Assembly (NCBI RefSeq): GCF_004801285.1
Contig: NZ_SSNY01000010.1
Coordinates: 124,001-188,000, forward strand
Length of the DNA: 64,000 bases
Source: Ollibium composti
Lineage (GTDB): Bacteria; Pseudomonadota; Alphaproteobacteria; Rhizobiales; Rhizobiaceae
Direction of reading: 5' to 3'
Shown here: in pieces, positions 30,230-40,695 of the stretch
Numbering within the stretch: the first letter of the stretch is position 1
Layout: the number at the start of each line of letters is the position of its first letter
Position numbers and translations under genes: made by a program
The notes under the pieces: generated by a model
Told to the model about the DNA's origin: nothing
Seen by the model: only the letters and a program-made list of their open reading frames with translations
Database searches by the model: none

Positions 30230-31528
30230 TCACCCCACCCGGCGCAGCGCGCAGAAGAAGAAGCCGTCGGTGCCGGAGCGTGCCGGCGAGAGCGAGATGC
30301 CGCGTTCCCTGTCGATGCGCGCCGCAGCCGCGTGGCCGGGAAAGTGCGTTTCCCACAGGGCAGCATGATCGACAGCCGAGAAGGCGCCGGCCCGGGCACG
30401 GAACGCGTCTATCTGGCCGCCGTTCTCGGCCTCGAACACCGAACATGTGATGTAGACCAGCAGCCCACCGGGTTTCACGAAATCGGACGCCGTATCGAGG
30501 ATCGCCGCCTGCTCGGCACGGCGCGCCTCCAGTTGCCTGTCGGTCAGCCGCCATTTGGCGTCGGGACGCCGGCGCCAAGTACCGGAGCCCGTGCAAGGAG
30601 CGTCGATCAACACGATGTCCATATGACCGGAGAGAGGGCTGAGCTCGGCCGGCTTGGCCACGACCTGCACGTTGCGGGACTCGGCGCGCCGCAGCCGTTC
30701 GAAGATCGGCGCCAGCCGCTGCTTTTCGGCGTCGTGGGCGAAGATCTGGCCGCGGTTCTCCATTGCAGCCGACAGGGCCAGCGTCTTGCCGCCGGCGCCG
30801 GCGCAATAATCGAGCACCTGCATGCCTGGCGCCGCACCAGCGAGCAGCGCGGCGATCTGCGAGCCTTCGTCCTGCACCTCGAACCAGCCCTTCTGGAAAG
30901 CGGGCTCGGCCTGCACGTTTGGATGGCGGCCGCTGCCCTCGATCGGCGGGATGCGGATGCCGTCGGGCGCCAGCGCGGTCGGCGCCGCCTCGGCAAGCCC
31001 CAGTTCGGCCAGCACCTTGTCGCGGCCGGCCTTCAGCGTGTTGGCGCGCAGGTCGAGCGGCGGGCGCGCGGCAAGGGCGCCCGCTTCCGCCACCCAGTCA
31101 GCTCCGAAAGCGCCTTCCAGCAGCGGCGCGCACCAGTCCGGGCAATCGGCGCGCACGATATCCGGTGCGTCCGCCAGGGAGCGGGACGCCGCCGCGAGTT
31201 CCGTTTCCGAAAGCGGCTCGGGCGCGAACTTGTCGCCTTCCAACGCGGCGTTGAGCGATTGCGGCGTCTGGCCCCATTCCAGAAGCAAGGCGCCGAAGCC
31301 GAGGGCGCGGGGCGCATCGCCGTCCATCATCCAGCCGGCGGAACGCCGCCGCCGCAGCGCGTCGTAGACGATGTTGCCGATCGCGGCGCGGTCGCCGCCG
31401 CCGGCGAAGCGGTGCGAGAGGCCCCAGTCCCGCAGCGCATCCGCCGCCGGGCGGTGCCTGCGGCCAATGTCCTCCAGCACTTCGATGGCTGCCGCCAGCC
31501 TTCCGCCCAGTCGCATCGTTCCTGCCAT
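30230..31528 (-). CDS. RsmB/NOP2-family RNA (cytosine-C5) methyltransferase
   Basis: The 432-residue protein has an N-terminal NusB-like helical region, a SAM-binding site (VLDYCAGAGGKTLALSAAME), the general-base motif IDAPCTGSGTWRRRPD and the catalytic-cysteine motif YITCSVFEAENG. It methylates C5 of cytosine in rRNA or tRNA. The SAM motif reads YCAG and not YCAAPGGK-like. It is distinct enough from canonical RsmB (967) that the target base is uncertain. Confidence 0.9.
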   Translation of the reverse strand: MAGTMRLGGRLAAAIEVLEDIGRRHRPAADALRDWGLSHRFAGGGDRAAIGNIVYDALRRRRSAGWMMDGDAPRALGFGALLLEWGQTPQSLNAALEGDKFAPEPLSETELAAASRSLADAPDIVRADCPDWCAPLLEGAFGADWVAEAGALAARPPLDLRANTLKAGRDKVLAELGLAEAAPTALAPDGIRIPPIEGSGRHPNVQAEPAFQKGWFEVQDEGSQIAALLAGAAPGMQVLDYCAGAGGKTLALSAAMENRGQIFAHDAEKQRLAPIFERLRRAESRNVQVVAKPAELSPLSGHMDIVLIDAPCTGSGTWRRRPDAKWRLTDRQLEARRAEQAAILDTASDFVKPGGLLVYITCSVFEAENGGQIDAFRARAGAFSAVDHAALWETHFPGHAAAARIDRERGISLSPARSGTDGFFFCALRRVG

Positions 31529-31701
31529 TCGCGGTTGATCCGGCCCCGCTGTAACGGCAGCGGCCCGACTTCACAAGCGCACGATCCGCGCGCTTCCGGG
31601 TGCATTGCGCCCGCTTTGCAACCTGCAAGGGCCGACATATCCTTGCGCCTGTGATTCGCGGGCCGAGACGGCGTGGCGACATCCATACGAGGAGAGGGAA
31701 A

Positions 31702-32379
31702 ATGAAACTGTTTCTCGCGGAAGTGCTGGGCACGTTCCTGCTTGTGTTCATCGGCTGCGCGGCCATCGTGACGGGCGATCTCGGCACCGCGCTGCCGCTC
31801 GGCCAGATCGGCATCGGCCTGGCGTTCGGCCTGGGCCTGGTCGCGGCGGCCTACGCCATCGGCCCGATCTCGGGCGCGCATCTCAACCCGGCGGTGACGC
31901 TCGGCTTCTTCCTCGCCGGCCGCCTGCCGGCGAAGGACGTCATCACCTACTGGATCGCCCAGATCGTCGGCGCCATCCTGGCGACCGTCGCACTGTGGAT
32001 CATGGTCTCCGGCAAGGCCGGCGATCCGATCTCCAACTTCGGGGCGACGACGTGGGACCCGGCGAAGTGGGGCACCTCCTCGGTCTTCCTGACCGAGATG
32101 ATCGCCACCTTCACCTTCGTGCTCGTCATCCTGGCCTCGACCAGCGCCAAGCACATGAACATGCTGGCGGGCCTCATCATCGGCCTGACGCTGGCGGCGC
32201 TGCATCTGGGCTTCATCCCGGTTTCCGGCAACTCGCTGAACCCGGCGCGATCGATCGGCCCGAACCTGTTCTCGGGCAGCGTGGCGATCGGCCAGCTGTG
32301 GCTCTACATCGTCGCCCCGCTGGTCGGCGGCGCGATCGCCGGCATCGTCGCCAAGACCGGCGTGTTCGAGAAGGACTGA
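31702..32379 (+). CDS. aqpZ: Aquaporin Z
   Basis: The 225-residue six-helix water channel has both NPA motifs (HLNPAVTLG and SLNPARSIG) and the selectivity-filter Arg directly after the second NPA. AGGAGAGG precedes the ATG at 31702; the frame extends upstream without homology. A strong intrinsic terminator follows within 25 nt, so it is monocistronic. It is divergent from the methyltransferase gene. Confidence 0.96.
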   Translation: MKLFLAEVLGTFLLVFIGCAAIVTGDLGTALPLGQIGIGLAFGLGLVAAAYAIGPISGAHLNPAVTLGFFLAGRLPAKDVITYWIAQIVGAILATVALWIMVSGKAGDPISNFGATTWDPAKWGTSSVFLTEMIATFTFVLVILASTSAKHMNMLAGLIIGLTLAALHLGFIPVSGNSLNPARSIGPNLFSGSVAIGQLWLYIVAPLVGGAIAGIVAKTGVFEKD

Positions 32380-32401
32380 GCCGGTATCTCACGGCAAACG
32401 G

Positions 32402-32430
32402 AAAAGGCCCCGCGAGGGGCCTTTTTCTTT
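32402..32430 (+). terminator. Intrinsic terminator of aqpZ
   Basis: AAAAGGCCCC, loop GCGA, GGGGCCTTTTT form a ten-base stem with a T-tract immediately after the aqpZ stop. This is a textbook Rho-independent terminator. Confidence 0.9.
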
Positions 32431-32452
32431 GGCTGACTGCGAGATTCGCTTG

Positions 32453-32624
32453 CGCCGCCCCTCATCCGGCTGCCGCCACCTTCTCCCCGTAAACGGGGAG
32501 AAGGGACGCTCCTTCGAGCCCATGCCTTACATGCAAAGCCGGCGATCGGCGAAATCGGACAAGAGAACCCTTCTCCCCGTCACTATACGGGGAGAAGGTG
32601 GCGGCAGCCGGATGAGGGGCGGCG
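32453..32624. repeat. Long palindromic intergenic repeat, type B
   Basis: Perfect 38-bp inverted arms (32453-32490 and 32587-32624) flank a core of about 96 bp. Each arm ends in a small inner palindrome: CTTCTCCCCG with CGGGGAGAAG at 32480-32503 and at 32569-32598. No coding capacity is apparent. This resembles the intergenic mosaic/palindromic elements common in rhizobia. The type letter is mine. Confidence 0.88.
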
Positions 32625-32650
32625 CCGACGGACGCCGGAAGAAAGGCTCT

Positions 32651-34411
32651 CTAAGCCGTCCTTTCTTCCACCAAGCCGAGTTCCTCGCTCATCTCGTCGC
32701 GCATGACGAACTTCTGCGCCTTGCCGGTGACGGTCATCGGCAGGCTTTCCTTGAAGCGAACGTAGCGCGGGATCTTGTAGTGGGCGATCTGGCCCTGGCA
32801 GAAGGCCCTGATCTCGTCTTCGGTGCTCGTCTCGCCGGGCTTCAGCACGATCCAGGCGGCAAGCTCCTCGCCGTATTTCTTGTCCGGCACGCCGAACACC
32901 TGAACCTCGCGAACCTTGGGATTGCGGTAGAGGAATTCCTCAACCTCGCGCGGATAGACGTTCTCGCCGCCGCGGATGACCATGTCCTTGACCCGGCCGA
33001 CGATGTTGCCGAAGCCTTCGGCATCGATGGTGGCGAGGTCGCCGGTGTGCATCCAGCCGTCCGGGTCGATGGCCTCGGCGGTCTTTTCCGCGTCCTCCCA
33101 ATAGCCCTTCATCACCGAATAGCCGCGGGTGCACAGTTCGCCCGCCTCGCTGACCGCAGCGGTGCGGCCTTCGGCATCCACCACCTTGCATTCGACATGC
33201 GGCTGGATGCGGCCGACGGTGGAGACGCGCTTTTCCAGCGGATCGTCGGTGCTCGACTGGAAGGAGACGGGGCTGGTCTCGGTCATGCCATAGGCGATGG
33301 TGACCTCGCGCATGTTCATCAGCGAGATGACCTTCTTCATCACCTCGATGGGGCACGGCGAGCCGGCCATAATGCCGGTGCGCAGGCTGGACAGGTCGAA
33401 AGTCTTGAAATCGGGATGATCGAGCATGGCGACGAACATGGTCGGCACGCCGTAGACGCCGGTGCAACGCTCGGCCTCGATGGCCTTCAGCGTGGCGCCG
33501 GGCTCGAAGCCTTCGCCCGGAAAGATCATCGCCGCGCCCTTGGTGACGCAGCCCATCGAGCCCATCGACATGCCGAAGCAGTGGTAGAACGGCACCGGGA
33601 TGCACAACCGGTCCTCCGAGGTCAGCTTGATGGCGGAGGTGACGAAATTGCCGTTGTTGACGATGTTGTCGTGCGTCAGCGTGGCGCCCTTCGGCGCACC
33701 GGTGGTGCCGGAGGTGAACTGGATGTTGATGGCGTCGTCCGGCTTCAGCGTCTCAGAGATGGCATCCAGCCTCTCGTGCTCGTCGCGGCCGCCCATCGCC
33801 AGCACGTCGCCGAAATTGAGCATGCCGGGCGAGTTCTCCTCGCCCATGCGGATGACGATCTCCAGAGATGGCAGTTTCCTCGCCCGAAGCCTACCCGGTT
33901 CTGCTGTCGCCAGTTCCGGCGCCAGTGTCGCCAGCATGCCGAGATAGTCCGAACTCTTGAAGCTGGCGGCGGTGACCAGCGCCCGGCAGCCGACCTTGTT
34001 CAGCGCATAGTCCAGTTCGGAAAGCCGATAGGCCGGATTGATGTTGACGAGAATCAGGCCGATACGGGCGGTGGCGAACTGGGTGACCAGCCATTCCCAG
34101 CGGTTCGGCGACCAGATGCCGATGCGATCGCCCTTTTCCAGCCCGAGCGCCAAAAGGCCGGCGGCGAAGGCATCGACGGTCTCGGCAAGCTCGGCCCAGG
34201 TGAAGCGCCGGTCCTGACCAAGGAAGACGGCGGCGTCGCGATCGGCATGACGCTGCGCCGTCTCGGCGAACTGCTCGGGAATCGTCTTGTGCAGCAGCGG
34301 CACGGAGCGGTCGCCCGAGACATGGGCGACGCCGTCTTTCGGCGCGATGAAGGTTTCGGCCGCCTTCCCAGCGGTCCTTGCAATGGACTGCGTTGCGGTT
34401 CCGGTTGCCAT
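32651..34411 (-). CDS. Acyl-CoA synthetase (AMP-binding, fatty-acid type)
   Basis: The 586-residue ANL-superfamily enzyme has the P-loop [18 protein letters not shown], the AMP-site motif [15 protein letters not shown], and the hinge region [20 protein letters not shown]. The final catalytic Lys lies in [10 protein letters not shown]. It activates a carboxylic acid, probably medium- or long-chain, to its CoA thioester. The chain length is not readable from sequence. It stands alone, convergent with aqpZ. Confidence 0.94.
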   Translation of the reverse strand: MATGTATQSIARTAGKAAETFIAPKDGVAHVSGDRSVPLLHKTIPEQFAETAQRHADRDAAVFLGQDRRFTWAELAETVDAFAAGLLALGLEKGDRIGIWSPNRWEWLVTQFATARIGLILVNINPAYRLSELDYALNKVGCRALVTAASFKSSDYLGMLATLAPELATAEPGRLRARKLPSLEIVIRMGEENSPGMLNFGDVLAMGGRDEHERLDAISETLKPDDAINIQFTSGTTGAPKGATLTHDNIVNNGNFVTSAIKLTSEDRLCIPVPFYHCFGMSMGSMGCVTKGAAMIFPGEGFEPGATLKAIEAERCTGVYGVPTMFVAMLDHPDFKTFDLSSLRTGIMAGSPCPIEVMKKVISLMNMREVTIAYGMTETSPVSFQSSTDDPLEKRVSTVGRIQPHVECKVVDAEGRTAAVSEAGELCTRGYSVMKGYWEDAEKTAEAIDPDGWMHTGDLATIDAEGFGNIVGRVKDMVIRGGENVYPREVEEFLYRNPKVREVQVFGVPDKKYGEELAAWIVLKPGETSTEDEIRAFCQGQIAHYKIPRYVRFKESLPMTVTGKAQKFVMRDEMSEELGLVEERTA

Positions 34412-34497
34412 GGGCTCCTCCTTCGCATGCGGGGAATGAAAACTAGCACCGCAAGGCGAAGGCGCAATGCCGCTATGGTAGGAGGGGCCGCCCTGCT

Positions 34498-35199
34498 TCA
34501 GCCCACCGCCTTCGCCACTTTCTCAGCGATTTCGGCGATCAGCGCCTCGTCAGCCGGCGCGCGTTGCTTGCGCGACGTCACGAGGCAGGCCTGCGAGCGC
34601 AGGATAACGCCGTCCGACAAGACCTTGAGATGATTGGCGCGCAGGGTCGAGCCGGACGAGGTGATGTCGACGACGATATCGGCCGAGCCGGCAGCCGGCG
34701 CGCCTTCGGTAGCGCCGAGGCTTTCGACGATGCGATAGACCTGGATGCCGTGCTTGGCGGTGAAGAACTGCTGGGTGAGCCGCCAGTATTTCGTGGCGAT
34801 GCGCAGGCGGCGGCCATGGCGCTGGCGGAAGTCGGCGGCGACGTCGTCGAGGTCGGCCATGGTGTCGACGTCCAGCCATATCTCGGGCACCGCCACCACC
34901 ACGTCGGCATGGCCGAAACCCAGCCGCGCTGCGATCTCGGCGCGCGCTTCCCACTCGGCAAGGGTCTCGCGCACCAGGTCCTCACCGGTGACGCCGAGGT
35001 CGACGGCGCCGGCACCGATTTCGCCGGCAATCTCGGAGGCCGACAGGAACACCACCTCGACGCCGGGGCAGGTTTCGATGCGGGCATGGTACTTGCGCTC
35101 GTCCTGAGGCAGGCCGACGGCCAACCCGGCCTTGGCCAGCACTTCCAGCGCCTGCTCCTTCAGCCGGCCTTTCGAAGGGAGGGCGAGAGTGACGGTCAT
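34498..35199 (-). CDS. hisG: ATP phosphoribosyltransferase, short form (HisG-S)
   Basis: HisG catalyses the first step of histidine synthesis. The 233-residue protein lacks the C-terminal regulatory domain and so needs HisZ, which is encoded next to it. Motifs seen are LALPSKGRL at the start and [20 protein letters not shown], the PRPP-binding loop. The start at 35199 is chosen by homology; the open frame extends into the upstream repeat. It is separated from hisZ by palindromic repeat C. Confidence 0.96.
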   Translation of the reverse strand: MTVTLALPSKGRLKEQALEVLAKAGLAVGLPQDERKYHARIETCPGVEVVFLSASEIAGEIGAGAVDLGVTGEDLVRETLAEWEARAEIAARLGFGHADVVVAVPEIWLDVDTMADLDDVAADFRQRHGRRLRIATKYWRLTQQFFTAKHGIQVYRIVESLGATEGAPAAGSADIVVDITSSGSTLRANHLKVLSDGVILRSQACLVTSRKQRAPADEALIAEIAEKVAKAVG

Positions 35200-35257
35200 G
35201 GGAGAGCCTCGCCCGTCGCGGCCAGAATACCCCCACCCAGCATCGCGCTTGAAAGTC

Positions 35258-35397
35258 GACCCCCACTCCGGTTTGCTTCGCAAACCACCTCTCCCCCGAC
35301 CGACGGGGGAGAGGAAATCCCGGCCGTGAAGCTGGCTTCTTTCCTCTCCCCCGGGCAGGGGGAGAGGTGCCGAGCATAGCGAGGCGGAGTGGGGGTG
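35258..35397. repeat. Palindromic intergenic repeat, type C, between hisZ and hisG
   Basis: Outer arms GACCCCCACTCCG and CGGAGTGGGGGTGC (about 13 bp) enclose two inner hairpins built of CTCTCCCCC/GGGGGAGAG. The element lies between two genes of the same pathway and strand. The arms could fold in RNA and affect hisG expression. Confidence 0.75.
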
Positions 35398-35413
35398 CTT
35401 GACTGCAAAATCA

Positions 35414-36529
35414 TCACTTGGCCTCCCGCACCGCCGCGATGCGATCCAGCCAGACGGAGAAGCCGACGCCGGGAATGGCTGCCTTGGCGCCGAGCAGCGT
35501 CAACAGCCGGTCGTAGCGGCCGCCGCCGACCAGCGGGCGTTCGACCCCTGCGACGCCGATCTCGAAGACCAGGCCGGTGTAATAATCCAGCGGGCGGCCG
35601 AAGGCGGCGTCGTAGCGGATCGTCTCGACCGGCAGGCCATGGCCGGCAAGCGCTTCGGCGCGGCGGCTGAACGTCTCCAGCGCCGGACCGAGCAGCAGGC
35701 CGGCATCGGCGGCGAAGGCTTCGAGGGAAGCTGCGGCAGCGGCCAGCGGCGCCTCGATGGCCAGAAAGCCCTTGAGGGCGGCGAAAGCCTCGCCGGACAG
35801 GCGGATCGAGCGCAGTTGCGCCTTCTCGATGAGGCGGCGGGCAATGTCCGCCGGCGTGCGGCCGGCGGTTGCCGGCAGGCCTGCCTGCTCCATGCCCTCG
35901 GCTACGTGGGCGGCGAGCGCCTCAGTGTCGCCGTCCAGCGCCAGCAGCGCCACCGGGGCCGGCAGCGCGCCGTTGCGCGGCGGGTCGGCGAGATCGGCAA
36001 GGGCCGCTTCCAGCAACGCCTTGGAACCGAAGGCGCGGGCAAGGCGCATGCGCCAGCCGCGCGGCAGGCCGAGGGCTGCCAGCACCGCCTCGAACAGCGT
36101 CTGGTCACCCAGCGTGACGGCCAGCGGCGTGTCGGGCAGCACACGCGACAGCAGCGCATGGGCGTCGGCCACCGAGCGCGCGTCGGCGACCGGCGTATCG
36201 CGTTCGCCAAGGTCCTCGATGCCGGCCTGGAAGAATTCGGACGGGCCGTCGCGGCGCTGGCGGAAGACCTCGCCGATATAGCCGTAGCGGCGCGGCGTGC
36301 CGGCTTGGCTGGCGATATGATCGCGGCAGACGGGAATGGTGAATTCGGGCCGCAGGCACAGCGTCTCGCCCGTCTCGCTCTCGGTCAGGAAGATGCGGCG
36401 GCGCAAATCCTCGCCGGCCATGTCGAGGAACGGGTTGGCCGGCTGCAGGACCGCCACGTCGGCGATGCCGGCACCGCGCTCGGCCAGCAGCGCCGCGATG
36501 TCGGCGGCGAAGGACGGCAGGGCGGTCAT
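35414..36529 (-). CDS. hisZ: ATP phosphoribosyltransferase regulatory subunit HisZ
   Basis: The 371-residue HisS paralogue lacks aminoacylation function; it begins [20 protein letters not shown] and retains class II-like motifs ([49 protein letters not shown]). HisZ binds histidine and activates short-form HisG. It lies between hisS and hisG, the common rhizobial order hisS-hisZ-hisG. Confidence 0.94.
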   Translation of the reverse strand: MTALPSFAADIAALLAERGAGIADVAVLQPANPFLDMAGEDLRRRIFLTESETGETLCLRPEFTIPVCRDHIASQAGTPRRYGYIGEVFRQRRDGPSEFFQAGIEDLGERDTPVADARSVADAHALLSRVLPDTPLAVTLGDQTLFEAVLAALGLPRGWRMRLARAFGSKALLEAALADLADPPRNGALPAPVALLALDGDTEALAAHVAEGMEQAGLPATAGRTPADIARRLIEKAQLRSIRLSGEAFAALKGFLAIEAPLAAAAASLEAFAADAGLLLGPALETFSRRAEALAGHGLPVETIRYDAAFGRPLDYYTGLVFEIGVAGVERPLVGGGRYDRLLTLLGAKAAIPGVGFSVWLDRIAAVREAK

Positions 36530-36545
36530 GATGCGCGCCGCCCAC

Positions 36546-36695
36546 TCTCCCCCCTTGAGGGGGAGATGGCCGCAAAGCGGCCAGAGGGGGTCGTTGCGGC
36601 AGCGCGAGGGACCAACAGAACGCCGAGCGCGGCCGCGGCGACCCCTCCCGACCGCTTCGCGGCCGTCCTTCGGACCCCCTCAAGGGGGAGGGGGA
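36546..36695. repeat. Palindromic repeat, type A, copy 1, between hisS and hisZ
   Basis: The element has ends CTCCCCCCTTGAGGGGGAG and CCCCCTCAAGGGGGAGG, with inner blocks GGCCGCAAAGCGGCC and GACCGCTTCGCGGCC. Its reverse complement matches the element at 46823-46967 over most of its length. It is a dispersed, dyad-symmetric intergenic repeat of rhizobial type. Confidence 0.8.
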
Positions 36696-36709
36696 GCGCC
36701 GGCGCGTCC

Positions 36710-38215
36710 TTACCCACGGCCGCGCTCCGCAGCCTGTGCGTCGAGGATTTTTCGCACCTCGGCGACCAGATCGGCTTCGGCGACCGTCGCCTGACCCGGC
36801 CGGGCCTCCTTGTATTCGGCATGGTCGGCGATAGCCGCGGCCTGCCTCGCGCCCTCGATCAGGTCCTTCAGCTGCACCTGGCCGGCCTCCCGCTCGTTGC
36901 CGCCCTGAATGACGGCGACAGGCGAGCCGCGCCGGTCGGCATATTTCAGCTGCGCCTTCATGCCGGCGCCGCCGAGATACATTTCGGCCCGGATACCGGC
37001 CCTGCGCAGGTCCGACACCATCTTCTGGTAGCGGCCGAGGCTCTCCGTGTCGCGGTCCATCACCAGCACCACCACCGGCGCGACGACATCGGAGGTATCG
37101 AGCTTGCCGAGGTTCTTCAGGGCCGTCATCAGCCGCGACACGCCGATGGAAAACCCGGTCGCGGGCACCGGTTCGCCACGGAAGCGCGACACCAGCCCGT
37201 CATAGCGCCCGCCGCCGCCGACCGAGCCGAAGCGCACGATCTTGCCCTCGTCGTTGGGAATCTCGGCCAGCAGTTCGGCCTCGTAGACCGGACCGGTGTA
37301 GTATTCGAGGCCGCGCACGACGGAGGGATCGATCTTCACGCGGCCATCGTCATAGCCGGCGGCAGCGACCATCGCGCCGATATCGGCCAGTTCCTGTACG
37401 CCTTCCTCACCGCGCGCGGAGCCGGAAACGGCCGCCCGCATCGCCTGCAGTTTCACCGCCGGATCGCTGTCGGATGCCGTCGTCAGCAAAAGCACCTTGT
37501 CGGCCTGCTCCGCCGTCAGCCCCGCGCCTTTGGTGAAATCGCCGCTCTCGTCCAGTCGGCCCTTGCCGAGTAGGTCTCGCACGCCCTCCGGGCCGACCTT
37601 ATCCAGCTTGTCGATGGCGCGCAGCACGGTGAGCCGGCGGCCGGCGTTGTCGTCGCCGCCGAGGCCGATCGCCTCCAGCACGCCGTCCAGCACCTTGCGG
37701 TTGTTGACGCGGATGACGTAGTCGCCGCGCGCAATCCCCAGCGCCTCCATAACGTCGGCCATCATCATCGCCATTTCGGCATCCGCCGCGACGCCCGGCG
37801 TGCCGACGGTGTCGGCGTCGAACTGCATGAACTGGCGGAAGCGCCCAGGCCCCGGCTTCTCATTGCGGAACACCCAGCCGGCACGGTAGCTGCGGAAGGG
37901 TTTCGGCAGGCGGTCGTAGTTTTCCGCCACGAAGCGCGCCATCGGCGCGGTGAGATCATAGCGCAGCGACAGCCATTGCTCGTCATCGTCCTGGAAGGAG
38001 AAGACGCCTTCGTTCGGGCGGTCCTGGTCGGGCAGGAATTTGCCAAGCGCATCGGTGTATTCGATCAACGGCTGGTCGGCCGGCTCGAAGCCGTAGAGTT
38101 CGTAGACGGCCTTGATCCTGCCCATCATCAGTTCGACGGCGCGGATGTCGTCGGCATGGCGATCGACGAAACCGCGCGGCAGGCGTGCCAGCATCTTCTG
38201 CGATTTGTCGGCCAT
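36710..38215 (-). CDS. hisS: Histidyl-tRNA synthetase
   Basis: The 501-residue class II synthetase shows motif 2 ([20 protein letters not shown]), the histidine A motif ([16 protein letters not shown]) and motif 3 region ([13 protein letters not shown]), then a C-terminal anticodon-binding domain. It is longer than enterobacterial HisRS (about 424), as usual in rhizobia. The start at 38215 removes 62 upstream codons that have no homology. Confidence 0.96.
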   Translation of the reverse strand: MADKSQKMLARLPRGFVDRHADDIRAVELMMGRIKAVYELYGFEPADQPLIEYTDALGKFLPDQDRPNEGVFSFQDDDEQWLSLRYDLTAPMARFVAENYDRLPKPFRSYRAGWVFRNEKPGPGRFRQFMQFDADTVGTPGVAADAEMAMMMADVMEALGIARGDYVIRVNNRKVLDGVLEAIGLGGDDNAGRRLTVLRAIDKLDKVGPEGVRDLLGKGRLDESGDFTKGAGLTAEQADKVLLLTTASDSDPAVKLQAMRAAVSGSARGEEGVQELADIGAMVAAAGYDDGRVKIDPSVVRGLEYYTGPVYEAELLAEIPNDEGKIVRFGSVGGGGRYDGLVSRFRGEPVPATGFSIGVSRLMTALKNLGKLDTSDVVAPVVVLVMDRDTESLGRYQKMVSDLRRAGIRAEMYLGGAGMKAQLKYADRRGSPVAVIQGGNEREAGQVQLKDLIEGARQAAAIADHAEYKEARPGQATVAEADLVAEVRKILDAQAAERGRG

Positions 38216-38444
38216 GGTCGGTCCCCGCTGTCTCAGCTTGATCGCCGCGCCCCGGTGACAGGTTCGGGCGGGCGAGAGCGTCCTAGCCGATGGCGTTTGC
38301 AGCGGCAAGCTTGCGGTGCGCGCTTTGGCACGCCCGGCATGGAAACAAAAATGCACACGGATTGAAACAATTTCGCCGTTTTCGCGGCATGGTGGCGACA
38401 TATTCGCCCCTCATAAGCCCAGCCAAGGCAAAGGGGGCCAGGCC

Positions 38445-38684
38445 ATGGCGGCAAGGGGCGACATCGAAATCATCGACAGGAATGCAGCGCGGCTGAAGCC
38501 GGCCGCCGGGAGCATGCGGGCGCCCTCGGCAAGCGCTGCCGGCCCGTTCGAGCCGGTGGTGCCGCCGCGCAAGGGCGCGGGACTCGGCGATGCGCTGGTT
38601 ACCGGCCTGCTGGTCGTCTACCCGGCCTTCGCAACCGTGGCCGCCGTGGTCGTCGGTTTCGCGCTCTCGGGCGGCGGCGCCTGA
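38445..38684 (+). CDS. Small hypothetical membrane protein
   Basis: From ATG at 38445 the 79-residue protein begins MAARGDIEIIDRNAARLKPA, then has a Pro/Arg linker and a single C-terminal hydrophobic helix (about 50-75: VTGLLVVYPAFATVAAVVVG). No family is recognised. The upstream in-frame ATG at 38316 is less likely. It is divergent from hisS and convergent with the next gene. Confidence 0.55.
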   Translation: MAARGDIEIIDRNAARLKPAAGSMRAPSASAAGPFEPVVPPRKGAGLGDALVTGLLVVYPAFATVAAVVVGFALSGGGA

Positions 38685-38706
38685 CCCGCGGAGACGCTGG
38701 TTCTCG

Positions 38707-39357
38707 TCACCGTTCATGCCATACGGGACGGTAACTTTGCCGGAGCACTGCCAGCGTCGTGGCGGGCGTCAGCACTTTCAGCGTGTTCCCCAGCGAACCG
38801 AAGCCCGTCGGCTTGCCGTAGCCGGCAAAGCTCCACGGCAGCGCCGCACCGCCGCGCAGGGCGTAGGCGCGCGACCCGTCAGCCACCATGGCACCGTCCG
38901 GCAGTTGGCCAAGCTCTCCGGCTTCGATGACGTGCGGCGTGCCGCCTGAGGCAAGGCGCTCGCGATGCAGGCGCTTGTCCAGCATCGGCGCGCGCGGTTC
39001 CTCGATGCCGAAGGCCGTGCCGAACCGTGCCAGGAAATCGGCCGCCCGTTCGCGCCGGCAGTAGAAGCAGGGGCGATGCCCCGCCGCCAGCGCCGTCACC
39101 TCGTCGAGGAAAAACAGCTCGGTCCAGCCGGCCTTGTCCGGCTCGCCGGGCCGACCCTTGCGATTGCGACCCATCGGCTCGCGGCGCACGTCGCGGAAGG
39201 TGCATTCGCAGACGATCCAGGCCGGCAAGGCCCAGCGCTTGCGAAGCAGCGTCTTCGTTTCGGGATCGTGGATGATGCCGCGATTGCCAGTGAACAGGCC
39301 GCGTTCGGGCACGGCGTGGATCGCCCCGAACGGATCGACGCGGTTTTGCAGTGGCAT
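38707..39357 (-). CDS. Conserved hypothetical protein
   Basis: The 216-residue protein begins MPLQNRVDPFGAIHAVPERG and contains GNRGIIHDPETKTLLRKRWA and a CFYCRRER motif. I recall similar proteins in other rhizobia without assigned function. GGAG precedes ATG at 39357. It has no signal peptide and no membrane segment. It is divergent from the glutamine amidotransferase gene. Confidence 0.75.
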   Translation of the reverse strand: MPLQNRVDPFGAIHAVPERGLFTGNRGIIHDPETKTLLRKRWALPAWIVCECTFRDVRREPMGRNRKGRPGEPDKAGWTELFFLDEVTALAAGHRPCFYCRRERAADFLARFGTAFGIEEPRAPMLDKRLHRERLASGGTPHVIEAGELGQLPDGAMVADGSRAYALRGGAALPWSFAGYGKPTGFGSLGNTLKVLTPATTLAVLRQSYRPVWHER

Positions 39358-39448
39358 AGCGTTTTCTCCGCTTGTCGGGCGCGCCTTGCTGGCCCGCCTC
39401 CGGCCGGCATGATAGTGCTCGCGCGTTCCAAACGCTGTCAGGATGGTC

Positions 39449-40147
39449 ATGCGGGTACTGATTGTCGAGAATTATGACGGGACCGGCCTCGGCCAGGTCG
39501 GCGCCGCCCTTGCCGAGGCGAATGCCGAGATCGATCTGCGCCGGCCCTATCTCGGTGACACGCTGCCCACGGACACGACGGGCCATGACGCGCTGGTGAT
39601 GTTCGGCGGCGGCCAGAATGCGCTGGCCGACGACGCCTATCCCTACTTTCCCGACCTGATGAAGCTCATCCGCACCTTCACTGACCGGCAGCAGGCGGTG
39701 CTGGGAATCTGCCTCGGCAGCCAGCTTATCGCCCGCGCCTTCGGCGGCGAGAACCACATCGGCACCGCCCGCGAGTTCGGCTGGCAGAAGGTGTCGCTGG
39801 CACCGGAGGCCAAGGCGGACGCCGTGCTCGGCGGCCTGCCGGCCTCCTTCCCGACCTTCCAGTGGCACGACGACACTTTCTCTCTGCCCGAGGGAGCCGT
39901 GCGCCTGGCCGGCAATGCGGTCGCGGAAAACCAGGCTTTCCGCGTCGGCCGCGCCACCTACGGCTTCCAGTTCCATTTCGAAGCCGACCGAGCGCTGGTG
40001 CGGCAATGGAGCGCCAAGTTCGGCGACCTCATCGCGCAGAAACGCCCCGACTGGACCGAGACGATGGAAGCGGACGCCGCCAGCTTCGGCGCGGACGCCG
40101 ACGAACGCGGCATCGCCATCGCGCGTGCCTGGGTGGCGGCGATCTGA
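39449..40147 (+). CDS. Class I glutamine amidotransferase-like protein
   Basis: The 232-residue protein has the class I GATase nucleophile elbow VLGICLGSQLIARAFGG (Cys) and the C-terminal YGFQFHFEADRALVR, which carries the His and Glu of the triad. Such stand-alone proteins include PuuD-like and GMP-synthase-like hydrolases; the substrate is unknown. ATG at 39449 is preferred over 39443 because AGGA then sits at normal spacing. Confidence 0.83.
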   Translation: MRVLIVENYDGTGLGQVGAALAEANAEIDLRRPYLGDTLPTDTTGHDALVMFGGGQNALADDAYPYFPDLMKLIRTFTDRQQAVLGICLGSQLIARAFGGENHIGTAREFGWQKVSLAPEAKADAVLGGLPASFPTFQWHDDTFSLPEGAVRLAGNAVAENQAFRVGRATYGFQFHFEADRALVRQWSAKFGDLIAQKRPDWTETMEADAASFGADADERGIAIARAWVAAI

Positions 40148-40155
40148 ACCAAGCA

Positions 40156-40285
40156 GTGCGTCCTTCGAGGCTCGCTGCGCTCGCACCTCAGGATGAGGGA
40201 GGTCGTGCACCGGCCCCACTTGTTGAGGTTTCTCCAAACGGTCCTCATCCTGAGGTGCGAGCGCAGCGAGCCTCGAAGGACGCAC
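40156..40285. repeat. Palindromic repeat, type E, copy 1
   Basis: Perfect 43-bp inverted arms (40156-40198 and 40243-40285) start with GTGCGTCCTTCGAGG and contain CGCACCTCAGGATGAGG. The central spacer is 44 bp. The same arm sequences occur, expanded, at 49525-49753. It resembles a very common rhizobial intergenic palindrome, from memory. Confidence 0.9.
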
Positions 40286-40533
40286 GACAAATCGTGGCAT
40301 ATCCGCCACGCCCCTGAAAATCCGCTGTGGACGACGTCTTTCGCGCTTGGCCTGTGGCCGGCCGATAGCCTATCAGCGCGACCGCTCTGCAACGGCGTCG
40401 CAACCGGCACCATCCGTTGGTGTTGCCGGCGCGACACACCGCCGAAACAGAGCGACCCTAGAAGCGCGCAATTGCCGAAACCTTGAAGCAAAAGCCGCGT
40501 TTTCAACACATTGGTAACCGCGTGCGTGCAGCC

Positions 40534-40695
40534 ATGCGAACGGCTTCAAAACCTGGGATCACAACCGTGAAAGCAGCCCTCCTGTCCTTCGCCATGCTGG
40601 CCGCCATCGTCGTATGCGGCGTCGGCATCTACGCGGCCGACGCGGCCAACAACCACCTCGCCGTGGACGGCTACGGCGTCGTCGCGGCGCGCTGA
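40534..40695 (+). CDS. Possible small membrane or secreted protein
   Basis: This open frame of 53 residues has a hydrophobic helix (KAALLSFAMLAAIVVCGVGI) followed by a short polar tail. No clear ribosome-binding site supports the start, and GTG at 40567 is an alternative. The 3' end overlaps the convergent phosphoesterase gene by 25 nt. Call with caution. Confidence 0.35.
   Translation: MRTASKPGITTVKAALLSFAMLAAIVVCGVGIYAADAANNHLAVDGYGVVAAR

Noticed and set aside
32429..34633. A 734-codon plus-strand open frame opposite the acyl-CoA synthetase gene
   Set aside because: It is antisense to a gene with full motif support, has Arg/His/Gln-rich composition typical of high-G+C shadow frames, and no recognisable domain.
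35399..37573. A 724-codon plus-strand open frame across hisZ, repeat A and hisS
   Set aside because: It crosses two well-supported genes and an intergenic repeat on the other strand; the composition is that of a shadow.
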